A DNA stretch of 64,000 bases from Kiloniellaceae bacterium (GCA_021776095.1 JAJFGO010000107.1:1-64000), one strand, 5' to 3'. Positions 25,732 to 34,837 are shown, counted from the first letter of the stretch. Numbers and translations: made by a program. The notes: generated by a model from the letters alone, not told the origin.

Positions 25732-27045
25732 ATGAACCGCGAAGAAATCGTAATGGTGTGCGCGCCGGATATCTCCGGCCAGGTCAGAGGAAAATCGATT
25801 CCGCTCGCGGATTTGCACGGGCGGTCCGGGCGCGGTATCGGCTGGGTCCCCACTAACGTCCAAATCACCACCTTCAACACAATCGCCAACTCGCCCTTTG
25901 GGTCGCTGGGCGACCTCCTGATGGTCCCCGACCCCAACGCCGAAGTCCGAGTGGATTTCGGCGACGGTTCGCCGAGCGAGCATTTCTTCCTGGGCAATAT
26001 CCTCTACACGGACGGATCCCCCTGGGAATGCTGTTTGCGCGGCCGCTTGGCCCAGGCCCTTGACGCCCTAAGCGCGGAAACCGGGCTGAAATTAAGAAGC
26101 GCCTTCGAGCTCGAGTTCCAATTCCTGGACGGTTCGCCCGGCTACGGGCCAGGCTTCAGTCTGACGGGCCTAAGAAAAAAGAAACGTTTTGGCGAGGCCT
26201 ACCTCGCCGCGCTTCGGCAAGCCGGCGTCGAACCGGACTCCTTCCTCAGGGAGTGGGGAGATCAGCAGTACGAAGTCACCATGCATCCCCAACTCGGCAT
26301 CAAGGCCGCCGACCACGCACTCTCGATACGGGAGCTAGCCCGAGCGACGGCTGAGCGCCTGAATGATCCGGTGACCTTCACGCCGATCCGGGACCTCAAT
26401 GGCGCCGGGAACGGTGTCCATATCCATATGAGTCTGGAGGACAAGACCGGCAGTCCTGCGACCTACGACCCTTCCCGGACCGCCGGCCTGAGTGAGGTTG
26501 CCGGGCAGTTCGTCGCCGGCATTCTGTTCCATTTGCCCGACATCACCGCGATGGTGGCGCCGAGCCTAATCTCCTACGCCCGTTTGACGCCACACCGCTG
26601 GAGCGCGGCCTTCAACAATCTCGGCCACCGGGACCGGGAAGCCGCCGTGCGCATATGCCCTGTCGCGGAGCTTCCCGGTATGGACGTGGCGAAGCAGTTC
26701 AATGTTGAGTTCCGCGTCGGCGATTCTGCGGCGAGCCCGCATCTGCAACTCGCCGCTCTAGTTTTTGCCGGGCTCGACGGTATCCGGAAACGGATGAAGC
26801 CACCGGCGCCGACCGAGGAGGATCTCGCCCTCTTGAGCCCCAGCCAACTCGAGAAACGCGGTATCGCCCCCTTGCCGGACAACTTGTCAGAGGCGCTCGA
26901 CCGCTTGGAGAAATCCGAAGCTGTGCGGTCGTGGTTCGGCGCGTTGTTCCAGGATGTCTACGTCAAACACAAGCGCCGCGAGCTGGAGTTTTTGGACGGC
27001 AAGACGATCAAGGAATCGTGCCAACTCTACGAGCGGGTTTATTGA
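25732..27045 (+). CDS. Glutamine synthetase-family ligase (gamma-glutamylamine synthetase-like)
   Basis: About 437 residues. The N-terminal beta-grasp part reads MVCAPDISGQVRGKSIPLADL, like the 'NGVLRGK' start of PuuA-type enzymes rather than GlnA. The catalytic domain has AFELEFQFLDG (metal-binding Glu pair), NGAGNGVHIHMSL (the usual N-G-x-G-x-H-x-H-x-S region), a TPHRWSAAFNNLGHRDREAAVRICP segment and FNVEFRVGDSAASPHLQLAALVFAGLDGI. Such proteins join glutamate through its gamma-carboxyl to an amine using ATP; the amine is not identifiable. It is followed 30 bp later by a class III aminotransferase, a pairing also seen in polyamine gamma-glutamylation pathways. Start chosen at ATG 25732. Confidence 0.82.
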   Translation: MNREEIVMVCAPDISGQVRGKSIPLADLHGRSGRGIGWVPTNVQITTFNTIANSPFGSLGDLLMVPDPNAEVRVDFGDGSPSEHFFLGNILYTDGSPWECCLRGRLAQALDALSAETGLKLRSAFELEFQFLDGSPGYGPGFSLTGLRKKKRFGEAYLAALRQAGVEPDSFLREWGDQQYEVTMHPQLGIKAADHALSIRELARATAERLNDPVTFTPIRDLNGAGNGVHIHMSLEDKTGSPATYDPSRTAGLSEVAGQFVAGILFHLPDITAMVAPSLISYARLTPHRWSAAFNNLGHRDREAAVRICPVAELPGMDVAKQFNVEFRVGDSAASPHLQLAALVFAGLDGIRKRMKPPAPTEEDLALLSPSQLEKRGIAPLPDNLSEALDRLEKSEAVRSWFGALFQDVYVKHKRRELEFLDGKTIKESCQLYERVY

Positions 27046-27075
27046 TCAATCCTGGCGTGGAATGAAAAGGTCGAC

Positions 27076-28389
27076 ATGACACTCTATCGAAGGGACGAAC
27101 TCACTCTATCCAAGCTGCAGAAATTGCGCTTTTTCCCCCTCGCGGTGACCGGTGGCGCCGGCAGCTATCTGACCAACGAAGACGGCCGCCGACTGCTCGA
27201 TTTTTCCGCCTCTTGGGGCGCGGTCAGCCTGGGTCACGGACATACCGCCATTCGCGAAGCGGTCGATCGGGCGTTCGCCAACCAGGCCGGCGCCAGCACG
27301 CTCTCGGCGGCGAACGAGCCTGCCGTGAGGCTCGGCGAGGCCCTGCTCGCTCGAATGCCCGGCGGTGGCGAGCGACGGGTATGGCTCGGCCATTCCGGCT
27401 CGGACGCGAACGAGACCGTCGCTCGGGCCGTGGTCGCCGCGACCGGCCGTCCGCGCATCATCTCCTTCGCCGGCGCCTACCATGGCGGCACCGCGGGCTC
27501 GATGGCAATCTCCGCCCATGGCGTTCAAAAGCACGCCAAACGAGCCTCGGGCCTGCACGTGATCCCCTACCCCGATCCTTACCGTCCCTATGGAGACGAT
27601 CCGACCGGCGGGCTCGTCGTCAGGGAACTGGAAGTCGCGTTCCAAAAGGACTGCCCGCCGGACCAGGTGGCGGCGCTGTTCATCGAGCCGATCATGTCCG
27701 ATGGCGGCCTTATCGTCCCGCCGCCCGGTTTCATGAAACGCCTGACCGATCTCTGCCGATCCCACGGCATTCTGATCGTCAGCGACGAGGTCAAGGTCGG
27801 CATGGGCCGCTCGGGACTCTTTAACTGCATCGAACACGAGGGCGTTCAACCGGATATCTGGGTTCTCGGCAAGGGCCTAGGCGGCGGGCTGCCGCTCTCG
27901 GCGGTCATCGGCCCCGCGCCGATCATGGACTATGCCGCGTCCTTTTCCATGCAGACGTTGCACGGCAACGCCGTTTGCGCCTCGGCCGGCCTGGCGGTGC
28001 TCAAGACCATCGAGTCCGAGAACTTGATGGAGAATGCGGCCAAGGTCGGTGCGGAACTACAACACGGCTTGAGGGACTTAGCCCGGCGGCACGGCCTGAT
28101 CGGCGACATCCGCGGGCGCGGGCTCGCGGTCGGAGTCGAATTGGTCACCGGGGGACGGTCCCGCGAGCCGGCGACCAAGCAGGCCGCCCAGTTGGTTTAC
28201 CGCGCATTCGAGCTCGGCTTGGTGCTCTACTATGTCGGCGCGAATTCCAACGTTCTCGAAATGACACCGCCCCTGAACCTGACCGCCGCCGAGGCAGCGG
28301 AGGCAATTTCGATCCTGGATCGCGCGCTCACAGACCTTAGCGAAGGCCGCGTGCCGGACGACATCGCAGCCAATTTCGCGGGCTGGTAA
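27076..28389 (+). CDS. Class III PLP-dependent aminotransferase
   Basis: A 437-residue fold-type I aminotransferase. Visible features are GAGSYLTNEDGRRLLDFSASWGAVSLGHGH, the cofactor region SGSDANETVARAV, FAGAYHGGTAGSM, the Asp of VSDEVKVGMGRSG and the Schiff-base Lys at about 266 in LGKGLGGGLPLS. Relatives include GABA, putrescine and other omega-aminotransferases and glutamate-1-semialdehyde-type enzymes. In context it probably transaminates the amine or amino acid handled by the adjacent ligase. Substrate not determinable. Confidence 0.85.
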   Translation: MTLYRRDELTLSKLQKLRFFPLAVTGGAGSYLTNEDGRRLLDFSASWGAVSLGHGHTAIREAVDRAFANQAGASTLSAANEPAVRLGEALLARMPGGGERRVWLGHSGSDANETVARAVVAATGRPRIISFAGAYHGGTAGSMAISAHGVQKHAKRASGLHVIPYPDPYRPYGDDPTGGLVVRELEVAFQKDCPPDQVAALFIEPIMSDGGLIVPPPGFMKRLTDLCRSHGILIVSDEVKVGMGRSGLFNCIEHEGVQPDIWVLGKGLGGGLPLSAVIGPAPIMDYAASFSMQTLHGNAVCASAGLAVLKTIESENLMENAAKVGAELQHGLRDLARRHGLIGDIRGRGLAVGVELVTGGRSREPATKQAAQLVYRAFELGLVLYYVGANSNVLEMTPPLNLTAAEAAEAISILDRALTDLSEGRVPDDIAANFAGW

Positions 28390-28435
28390 GTCCCGCGGGC
28401 GGCCTGGTCCGGCGCTGCGCGCGCCCCCTCCCCGA

Positions 28436-29107
28436 TCAAGACGGAAAGAAGCTCAGCGCCTCGTCAAGCTGGACGACATGGCAGTAGATCATGTTGATAA
28501 TTTCCAACTCGTGGTGATGCAGCTCCATGGTTGCGGCGGCACAGCAATCTTCCACGACGACGACACCGAAGCTCTCGTCTACCAGGCTCCGCACCGAGGA
28601 CGACACGCACTGGTCGGTGAAAATGCCGGTGACCACGACATCCCTGATCCCCATGTTGTGCAGTAGCATGCGCAGATTGGTGCCGGTCAGGGCGCTATCT
28701 GTGGTCTTTGTGACGACGATCTCATCGCCCTGGGGCGCGAGGTCCGGGACAATCTGGCTATCCGCGCGATCCTTCGGCAAGAGCAGGTAATTGAAGCCGG
28801 GTTTCTTCTGGCTGAGAGAGCGGTCGCGACCGTCAATCCTGTGGCAGGCGATGCGGGCAAAAATCACCTCGACGCCGCGTTTGCGGCATGCCTCGATCAT
28901 CCTGGCATTGTTCGGAATGACGGTGTCGTGCATGCGATCGTAGAACGGCTGCCAGCGGGCGGTCTCCTCCGGTGTGTCTTTGTCTTCGAGATAAGTCGAT
29001 TGAATGTCGATCACGAGGAGCGCCGTCGTCTCGGGATCGAGGTGAATGTCGTCCGGCTCCTCGGCATTGGCGTAGTAGAATGACCGGTAAGCGGTCTTCC
29101 AGCCCAT
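28436..29107 (-). CDS. Isochorismatase-fold cysteine hydrolase (first copy)
   Basis: A 223-residue cysteine hydrolase. The catalytic triad is visible: D34 in LLVIDIQ, K134 in VVTKTTDSA and C167 in GIFTDQCVSSSVRSL. The family splits C-N bonds of amides (N-carbamoylsarcosine, ureidoacrylate, biuret, nicotinamide) or the ether of isochorismate; the sequence does not settle which. It is the first gene of the minus-strand run containing permeases livM and livH, with adjoining ends at 29107, so the importer probably brings in its substrate. Confidence 0.85.
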   Translation of the reverse strand: MGWKTAYRSFYYANAEEPDDIHLDPETTALLVIDIQSTYLEDKDTPEETARWQPFYDRMHDTVIPNNARMIEACRKRGVEVIFARIACHRIDGRDRSLSQKKPGFNYLLLPKDRADSQIVPDLAPQGDEIVVTKTTDSALTGTNLRMLLHNMGIRDVVVTGIFTDQCVSSSVRSLVDESFGVVVVEDCCAAATMELHHHELEIINMIYCHVVQLDEALSFFPS

Positions 29108-30132
29108 TACCTATCCTCCTTCTTGCGCGCGCGCCGCCACAATAGCGCCCCGATTTCCTGTGTTGCGAAGAGACCGCCGGGGCGCAGCACCAGCACCACG
29201 ATCATGGCCAGAGCCAGCACGATCTCTGTCAGTCCGATCACCTGTTCGGAAAATATCTTTGCCTGGTTGATCCCTGCCTCGAGGGCGCGCAGGCTCTCGA
29301 AGGTGACGGTGACGATGATGGCGCCGAAAACCGCGCCGGTGACCGTGCTGGCGCCGCCGATGACCAGCATTCCGAGAATGACAAAAGTCTCTTTCAGGAA
29401 GAAGGCCTTGGGTGAGAACGAGGTAATGAAGTGGCCCCACAGGGCGCCACCTATGCCGGCGAAAAGCGCGCTAAGGATGAAGGCTTGCCAGCGCAGGCGC
29501 GGGATATGAGCGCCCATGGCGCCCGCCGCCACCTCGTCGTCGCGGCTACTGCGGAGCAACAGTCCGGCCCGCGACTCCTTAAAGGCCACCGCCGCGACGA
29601 TTGCCAATATGGCCGTGCCCGCGGCCAAGTTCAGGTCGGTCGCTCGCGGCAAGCCAAACAGGGTTCGGGGTCCGTTGGTCACCTCGCTCCAGTGCGTCAT
29701 GACGGTGTGAAGAACAACGAGCAGTGCGAATGATGTGATCACCGCCGCGGCGTCGGAAAGTCGCATTAGCGGATAGGACACCACCGCCGCCACCGCTGCT
29801 GCTGTGAGTCCGCCTACCAGAATTGCCACGTAAGGGGATAATTCAATGCCCGCCACGATCGGATAGAGATCGGGTAGCGACATTCCCTTCATGCGTACCG
29901 GTATGGTCAAAACGGCGGTGGTGTAGGCGCCGATGCCCATGAAACCGATGTGGGCGAAGCTGAGAATCCCGGAGTTCCCCATGAACACCTGAAGCCCCAG
30001 CACCAACACCAGGGAGATGCACAGGTTGATTGCGAGACGGTCGAACAGGCGCACGCCGAGCAGATTCGTGGCCACGACCATAACCAGGATCAGACCGCTA
30101 AGGACCGCAATGGTAGTGAGATTTCTAGCCAT
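29107..30132 (-). CDS. Branched-chain/amide-type ABC permease LivM (system 1)
   Basis: A 341-residue multi-helix inner-membrane permease of the LivM type: LRLF-type N-terminal helices, GNSGILSFAHIGFMGIGAYT, then SSRDDEVAAGAMGAHIPRLRWQAFILSALFAGIGGALWGHF, and IGGASTVTGAVFGAIIV. Its last base is shared with the start of the cysteine hydrolase gene. Works with LivH, LivF, LivG and the binding protein encoded just upstream on the same strand. Confidence 0.92.
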   Translation of the reverse strand: MARNLTTIAVLSGLILVMVVATNLLGVRLFDRLAINLCISLVLVLGLQVFMGNSGILSFAHIGFMGIGAYTTAVLTIPVRMKGMSLPDLYPIVAGIELSPYVAILVGGLTAAAVAAVVSYPLMRLSDAAAVITSFALLVVLHTVMTHWSEVTNGPRTLFGLPRATDLNLAAGTAILAIVAAVAFKESRAGLLLRSSRDDEVAAGAMGAHIPRLRWQAFILSALFAGIGGALWGHFITSFSPKAFFLKETFVILGMLVIGGASTVTGAVFGAIIVTVTFESLRALEAGINQAKIFSEQVIGLTEIVLALAMIVVLVLRPGGLFATQEIGALLWRRARKKEDR

Positions 30133-30138
30133 CGCGAG

Positions 30139-31029
30139 CTACGTCCGTTGGCCCGAAGCCGGGCCCCTGATCAGGCCCTGGGGCCGCCACAGCAAGATCA
30201 AGATTACCAAGCTGAAGGTGAAGGCATCGCGGAATTTGAGAAGATCCTGCGGCAGCGTGAAGTTGAGCGTGATGTCCATGAAGGCGAGCAGAAAGCCGCC
30301 AAGGACCGCCCCTTGAAGGCTGCGCATGCCGCCGATGACCGTAGCAATGAAGGCAATCAGTAGAGGCTCGAGCCCAACACCCGGCACTACGGCGCCAACC
30401 CGACCAATCCAGAGCATTGAGACCACGCCAGCCAGCAGGCCGCTAATTGCAAAGGCCGAAGAGATGATCAAATTGGCCGGAACGCCGAGCATGCGCGCCA
30501 TGGTGAAGTTGGTGGCCGCCGCCCGCATGGCAATGCCCAAAACCGTGTGACGCATCAGCCATGAAAACAGTCCCAGCATCACGACCGCTGTGGCGATAGT
30601 GATGAGGTTCCGGGCCGGCGTAATGACACCCGCGAATTGGACGGTCTCTGAGAAAATCTCCGGCAATGGCACGTTGCGCGGCCGGGGCGATATGAACAGG
30701 AGCGCCGCGTTCTGCAGCAGGGTCGAAAACGCGAAAGATGTGATTAGCACCGCCGTCACCGACTTGGCCCGGACCGGCCGGAACGCGATATAGTCGGTGG
30801 CGATCCCAGCCATAATCGCCATCAGCACCGCAACCGCCGCCATGACCAGCCAGGGCAACCCGGACCCGCTGGTCAGATACATCGTATAGCCGGCCACCAT
30901 GATCAGCTCGCCGTAGGCGAAATTCACCAGTCGTAGAATGCCGTAGACGATGACCAGTCCCAGCGCCATCAGGGCATAAGCACCGCCGAGGCTAAGGACG
31001 TCGATCATGAATTGGAGGAAGAAGCTCAC
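30139..31029 (-). CDS. Branched-chain/amide-type ABC permease LivH (system 1)
   Basis: About 296 residues from a GTG at 31029, giving MSFFLQFMIDVLSLGGAYALMALGLVIVYGILRLVNFAYGELIMVAGY, the normal LivH start; an ATG at 31008 is possible. The conserved loop AMRAAATNFTMARMLGVPANLIISSAFAISGLLAG and a late VIGGMRSLQGAVLGGFLLAF segment are present. Placed between livF and livM. Confidence 0.9.
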   Translation of the reverse strand: MSFFLQFMIDVLSLGGAYALMALGLVIVYGILRLVNFAYGELIMVAGYTMYLTSGSGLPWLVMAAVAVLMAIMAGIATDYIAFRPVRAKSVTAVLITSFAFSTLLQNAALLFISPRPRNVPLPEIFSETVQFAGVITPARNLITIATAVVMLGLFSWLMRHTVLGIAMRAAATNFTMARMLGVPANLIISSAFAISGLLAGVVSMLWIGRVGAVVPGVGLEPLLIAFIATVIGGMRSLQGAVLGGFLLAFMDITLNFTLPQDLLKFRDAFTFSLVILILLWRPQGLIRGPASGQRT

Positions 31030-31033
31030 CCGA

Positions 31034-31741
31034 TCAGCCCGCCAAATAAAGTGCCTTGAGGTCGGTGGCGGCAGCGATTTCCGCCGCTGTCCCCTCAGCC
31101 TCAATCTTACCCAGGCGCATGACGTAGGCTCGGTCAGCCACTTCGAGCGCTTTCGAGGCATTCTGCTCGACCAGGAGAATCGTGAGTCCCGAGCCCTTGA
31201 GCGTCGCGATCATCTCGAAGATCCGATTGACGATTGTCGGCGCAAGTCCGAGCGACGGCTCGTCCAGCAAGAGAATGCGGGGCCGCGACATCATCGCCCG
31301 GGCAATGACCAGCATTTGCTGCTCGCCGCCCGAGAGCGTACCGGCCGGCTGGCTGGACCGTTCGGCGAGGACCGGGAACATCCCGAACATCCTTGTTCGG
31401 TCCTCGGCTACGCCCTTGGTATCGTTCCTCCGGGTATAGGCGCCAAGCTGGAGGTTCTCGTCGACCGTGAGATCGGGGAACACATCCCGGGTTTCCGGCA
31501 CCGTGGCGACGCCCCTGCGCGCCATGACTTCCGGGCGCGCCGCGGTCACGTCCTGACCTTCTAGCCGAATGGCGCCGGCGGCTGCCGGCAAGGCGCCCGC
31601 TATGCACATCAGGGTCGAGGACTTGCCCGCACCATTCGCGCCAAGCAGCGTCACGAGCTCACCTTCCGCCAAGGTCAGCGACACATCGCGCACCGCGCGG
31701 ATCGCGCCATAGGCGACTTGAAGGCCAGCGATCTCAAGCAT
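31034..31741 (-). CDS. ABC transporter ATPase LivF (system 1)
   Basis: A 235-residue ATPase. Walker A is LGANGAGKSSTL, the signature LSGGEQQM, Walker B RILLLDEPSLGLAP, and the switch VEQNA is the form typical of LivF. It overlaps livG by 8 bp and is followed closely by livH. Confidence 0.93.
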   Translation of the reverse strand: MLEIAGLQVAYGAIRAVRDVSLTLAEGELVTLLGANGAGKSSTLMCIAGALPAAAGAIRLEGQDVTAARPEVMARRGVATVPETRDVFPDLTVDENLQLGAYTRRNDTKGVAEDRTRMFGMFPVLAERSSQPAGTLSGGEQQMLVIARAMMSRPRILLLDEPSLGLAPTIVNRIFEMIATLKGSGLTILLVEQNASKALEVADRAYVMRLGKIEAEGTAAEIAAATDLKALYLAG

Positions 31742-32474
31742 GGGCGGTCTCCGCGCCGGTGCCCAGATAGGCTTCTATCACCAGGGGATTGGAACGCACA
31801 CTATCCTTGTCGCCCTCGGCGATGGTGCGGCCCGAGGCCAGCACGTGCAGCCGATCGCAGAGCCGCATGATCAAGCTCATGTCGTGGTCGATGATCAACA
31901 GACCCAGGTCGTTGGTCCGGGGCAGTTCCGCGAGGATCGAGAGAAGCGCCGCCGTTTCCGCCTCGTTCATGCCGGCGGCCGGTTCGTCGAGCAAAAGGTA
32001 TTTCGGTTCAGCCGCCAAGGCGCGCGAGATCTCCACGCGGCGCTTGTCGCCGTAGCTGAGGCCCAAGGCCATATCCTCCGCCCGGGCCTCCAACCCAAAC
32101 TTGGCAAGCAGACTCCGTGCCTTGTCCCGGGACGCACGGCGTCCGTCGCCATGCGCCAGTGCCGCCGCCTCGATATTCTCGGTCACGGTCAAATTGTTGA
32201 AAAGCCGGACAACCTGGAAAGACCGCGCGACACCGCACAGCGAGACCTCACGCGGTGAGTTTCCGGTGAGATCCGTCGTCCCGCGAAGTATCCGGCCGGA
32301 CGCTATGGGTACCTGCCCCGTGATTGCATTGACCAATGTCGTCTTGCCGGAGCCATTGGGTCCGATCAGTCCGAGGATTTCCCCCGGCGAGACCGCCAGA
32401 GACACGCCGTCTAGCGCGCGCAAACCCGAGAATTCGACCGATACGTCGATTATTCGCAGCGAATCGTCTGGCAT
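31734..32474 (-). CDS. ABC transporter ATPase LivG (system 1)
   Basis: About 246 residues from the ATG at 32474. The in-frame GTG at 32498 lies inside a strong hairpin and is unlikely as start. Walker A is IGPNGSGKTTLVNAITG, signature LSYGDKRRVEISRALA, Walker B YLLLDEPAAGMNEAE and switch IDHDMSLIM, all typical of LivG. Follows the binding-protein gene after a 14-bp-stem hairpin. Confidence 0.92.
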   Translation of the reverse strand: MPDDSLRIIDVSVEFSGLRALDGVSLAVSPGEILGLIGPNGSGKTTLVNAITGQVPIASGRILRGTTDLTGNSPREVSLCGVARSFQVVRLFNNLTVTENIEAAALAHGDGRRASRDKARSLLAKFGLEARAEDMALGLSYGDKRRVEISRALAAEPKYLLLDEPAAGMNEAETAALLSILAELPRTNDLGLLIIDHDMSLIMRLCDRLHVLASGRTIAEGDKDSVRSNPLVIEAYLGTGAETAHA

Positions 32475-32491
32475 GGGATTTCGTATGAGAT

Positions 32492-32523
32492 AAGGCACCG
32501 GGGCGACAACGCCCCGGTGCCTT
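32492..32523 (-). promoter_or_regulatory. Intercistronic hairpin after the SBP gene (system 1)
   Basis: A perfect 14-bp inverted repeat (AAGGCACCGGGGCG / CGCCCCGGTGCCTT) with a 4-nt loop. It starts 8 bp past the binding-protein stop and ends 17 bp before livG. No T-run follows in the direction of transcription, so it is more likely a partial terminator or a 3'-end stabiliser of the binding-protein message than a full terminator. Confidence 0.75.
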
Positions 32524-32530
32524 GAGGGTA

Positions 32531-33706
32531 CTACGGGTTGGGTATGGTCTCAGGACGACGCCAGCCAAGGAAGCTCGGCGTGCCGCCCTTTAACTCGACC
32601 AATACCGCCGCCTTGTCCGGGGCATGGCCGCCGTCGGCATCCTTATACGAAAGATCGCCGGTCAGGAGCTTGAATTCGCCTTCTTCAAGCGCCTTGGCCA
32701 CCGCTGCCCCATCGGTCGTACCGGCCATTTTCACGGCTTCCGCCATGAGCATGATTGTATCCCAGCCGGTGGCGACGAAGGAGGTATCGGGGGCTTCCCC
32801 ATACATGTCCTTGTAAAGCTGGATAAACTTGGGCATGTCCGGGTGCGCCTCGGGGCCCATCCAGGTGTGGGTCACGAAATAGACGTCGTTGCCCAATTTC
32901 TTGCCCAAAGCCTCGTGAATAGCCGGATCGTCATAGGAATCGCCACCCAGCACCGGCGCGTCGTAGCCGACCTCGCGCAAGGCCCGGATCATCACCGCAA
33001 TATCGGTGCCATAGGAAGAAATGAAGATAACGTCCGGTTTCTTGCCCAGCGCCTGCAGGCGGGATAGTTGCGCCGAAAAATCGTTATCTCCGTTAGTATA
33101 GGTGTCTTCCAAAATGATCTCGCCGCCGATCGCCTTGAAGTGCTCGACGAAGTACTTCGACAGCGACTTGGTGTAGGCGATGAACTGGTCGGTCACCACG
33201 TAGGCCGTCTTCCAGCCACGCTCCTTGAGGGCGTAGTCGGCCGCCGTCGCGCCCATGGTGGTATTCCACATGGAAAGCGTGAACTGCTTGTCACCGAGCG
33301 ACCAGGAGCTATAGAGCGGGTCGGAGGCACAGGTCGAGATGCCGACCAGGCCGGCCGACTGCGCCTCGCGGCTGGCAGGGCCGCCGAAATCGAAATCGCA
33401 GGGCGCGACCATCAGTTCCGCTCCCTTGTCGATCAACTCGACGGCTACGTTGCCGACGGTTACCGGATCGGACTTGCCGTCTATGTTCACGAATTTGACT
33501 TTCTTGCCCAGCAACCCGCCGGCATCGTTCAGGGCCTTCACGGCAACCTGGGCGCCATTGAAGCCCGGCGTGTCGAGCGGCGCCTGTATGCCGGTCAGAC
33601 TCAGTGCGCCTCCGATCAGAATCTCGTCGCTGGCCGCGTTCGCCGGTGCTGCGAACAGCAGCGTCGCAAGGCCCGCGGCCATTAGTGCGTACGTCTTTTT
33701 TGTCAT
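32531..33706 (-). CDS. Liv-type periplasmic substrate-binding protein (system 1)
   Basis: A 391-residue periplasmic binding protein. The signal peptide is MTKKTYALMAAGLATLLFAAPANA, then ILIGGALSLTG and the two-lobed type I fold (LNDAGGLLGKKVKFVNIDGKSDP, ALKERGWKTAYVVTDQFIAYTKSL, GYDAPVLGGDSYDD). A textbook AAGGAGGAGG lies just before the ATG. Substrate unknown; the family carries branched-chain amino acids, amides, urea and aromatic acids. Two AT-rich motifs upstream suggest control by the adjoining XRE-cupin regulator. Confidence 0.93.
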   Translation of the reverse strand: MTKKTYALMAAGLATLLFAAPANAASDEILIGGALSLTGIQAPLDTPGFNGAQVAVKALNDAGGLLGKKVKFVNIDGKSDPVTVGNVAVELIDKGAELMVAPCDFDFGGPASREAQSAGLVGISTCASDPLYSSWSLGDKQFTLSMWNTTMGATAADYALKERGWKTAYVVTDQFIAYTKSLSKYFVEHFKAIGGEIILEDTYTNGDNDFSAQLSRLQALGKKPDVIFISSYGTDIAVMIRALREVGYDAPVLGGDSYDDPAIHEALGKKLGNDVYFVTHTWMGPEAHPDMPKFIQLYKDMYGEAPDTSFVATGWDTIMLMAEAVKMAGTTDGAAVAKALEEGEFKLLTGDLSYKDADGGHAPDKAAVLVELKGGTPSFLGWRRPETIPNP

Positions 33707-33997
33707 TGCCTCCTCCTTAAGTTGAGTGGCGCAAACTTGGCGCCTGATTTGTATTGGAAGTTCTAGTACCGCCCCGATACCTCAAATTCTCCTCTGCACA
33801 GGGCGGAGCCAAGCGTACCCATGGACTCCTGCATTTGCGGGAAGGGCAAATGATTCGCTGGAACACCTATGAAACCCTAACGGCAATACCTCAATTCAAG
33901 CCGGGCTCTCAGATGTCTAGGCTGAGTTGCATCCGCGCTAGAACCCATTTTCCTACGCTAGCCCAAACTACAAAATTTTCAAAATTGAAAATTCACC
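33707..33997. other. Intergenic region upstream of the system-1 SBP gene
   Basis: About 290 bp, no gene. It contains a perfect AT-rich inverted repeat (listed separately) right behind the XRE-cupin gene and should carry the promoter for the liv operon. No confident -35/-10 pair was recognised. Confidence 0.4.
33974..33993. promoter_or_regulatory. AT-rich palindromic operator candidate, site 1
   Basis: Two 9-bp arms, AATTTTCAA and TTGAAAATT, separated by AA, form a perfect 20-bp inverted repeat 5 bp past the XRE-cupin stop and about 270 bp before the binding-protein start. A close copy occurs at 34746-34763 on the other side of the regulator gene (15 of 16 core bases). Together they look like operators for that regulator. 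Confidence 0.5.
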
Positions 33998-34609
33998 TCA
34001 GGAATAAGTCAGGCGCCCCGCGGTACGCGTCATAGGTCCGCGTGTGGACACCGACAAAATTCGCGCCGAACGATCGCCTACGCTTGTGAAGCAATGCCGC
34101 CGGCCGGAATCGAAACACGCGCTGTCGCCCGTGCCAAGGCGCACAGCCTTGGTATCTTGCTGGTGCAGGTCGATCTGGCCCGACAAGACCAAAACAATTT
34201 CCTCCCCATCATGAACGGACCAGTCGCGCGGGTCGGGAGGCTCGCGCGCATGGATAACCATGACATATGGATTAAGGGCCCCCGCCCTCCGGAATGCCTG
34301 GGGGTAATAATCGTACAGCGCCGTCCTGTGGACATCCGCCTTGTCGCCGCGATGAACCGCCAGGGCCTCACGGCCGCCCGTATCGTCGATGATAATCTCG
34401 GTAACGAGCACGCCGAGTCCGCGGGCAATCTTGTAGATGGTCTCGAAACCCCCCGAAATCTTGCCATTCTCAATCTTGCTGATCGTGGCGATCGAGACAC
34501 CGCTCCGACTTGCAAGCTCTTTTAAGGTCAAACCTTCGGCGGTGCGATAGCGTCGGATATTTACCCCTATCGACAAGTCATTGGCATTCGCACCAGGGCG
34601 CTTATTCAT
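33998..34609 (-). CDS. XRE-family regulator with cupin domain (first copy)
   Basis: A 203-residue regulator. The helix-turn-helix at about 17-72 is GVNIRRYRTAEGLTLKELASRSGVSIATISKIENGK. The C-terminal cupin (about 115-190: DWSVHDGEEIVLVLSGQIDLHQQDTKAVRLGTGDSACFDSGRRHCF) probably senses a small molecule. PuuR-type repressors share this layout and often control amine and amino-acid catabolism. It lies between the liv operon (same strand) and the divergent second cysteine hydrolase, flanked by matching AT-rich motifs, so it likely controls both. Confidence 0.9.
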   Translation of the reverse strand: MNKRPGANANDLSIGVNIRRYRTAEGLTLKELASRSGVSIATISKIENGKISGGFETIYKIARGLGVLVTEIIIDDTGGREALAVHRGDKADVHRTALYDYYPQAFRRAGALNPYVMVIHAREPPDPRDWSVHDGEEIVLVLSGQIDLHQQDTKAVRLGTGDSACFDSGRRHCFTSVGDRSARILSVSTRGPMTRTAGRLTYS

Positions 34610-34837
34610 AGGCAGCCATAGAATCTCCCCGAAAACTCACCACAAGATCCCGTGGGCGTTAACCTTGCTCGGTGCCCGTATTAGGCCGTTTTCCTCGGGG
34701 CCTCGCGCCTTGATTGACAAGGGTGGAAAACGAGCTTTTCATAGATATTCAATTTCGAAAATAGGAAATCCATGACACCCGATACTAGCTTACCCGTGGC
34801 GGCGCTGGCTCTGACCTTGGCGAAGGAGAACTGAGCC
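34610..34837. other. Divergent intergenic region XRE-cupin / cysteine hydrolase 2
   Basis: About 228 bp between divergent genes. It contains the second copy of the AT-rich motif at 34746-34763 and a Shine-Dalgarno sequence AAGGAGA before the plus-strand ATG. Otherwise nothing recognised. Confidence 0.4.
34746..34763. promoter_or_regulatory. AT-rich palindromic operator candidate, site 2
   Basis: On the minus strand it reads ATTTTCGAAATTGAATAT, matching site 1 at 33974-33993 in 15 of the 16 core positions (ATTTTCRAAATTGAA). It is about 75-90 bp before the plus-strand cysteine hydrolase and about 137 bp before the minus-strand regulator, in a position to affect both promoters. Confidence 0.5.

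Noticed and set aside
32492-32523. Intrinsic terminator between the SBP gene and livG
   Set aside because: The stem is strong but no T-run follows and the downstream genes belong to the same transporter, so I call it a partial terminator or stabiliser instead.
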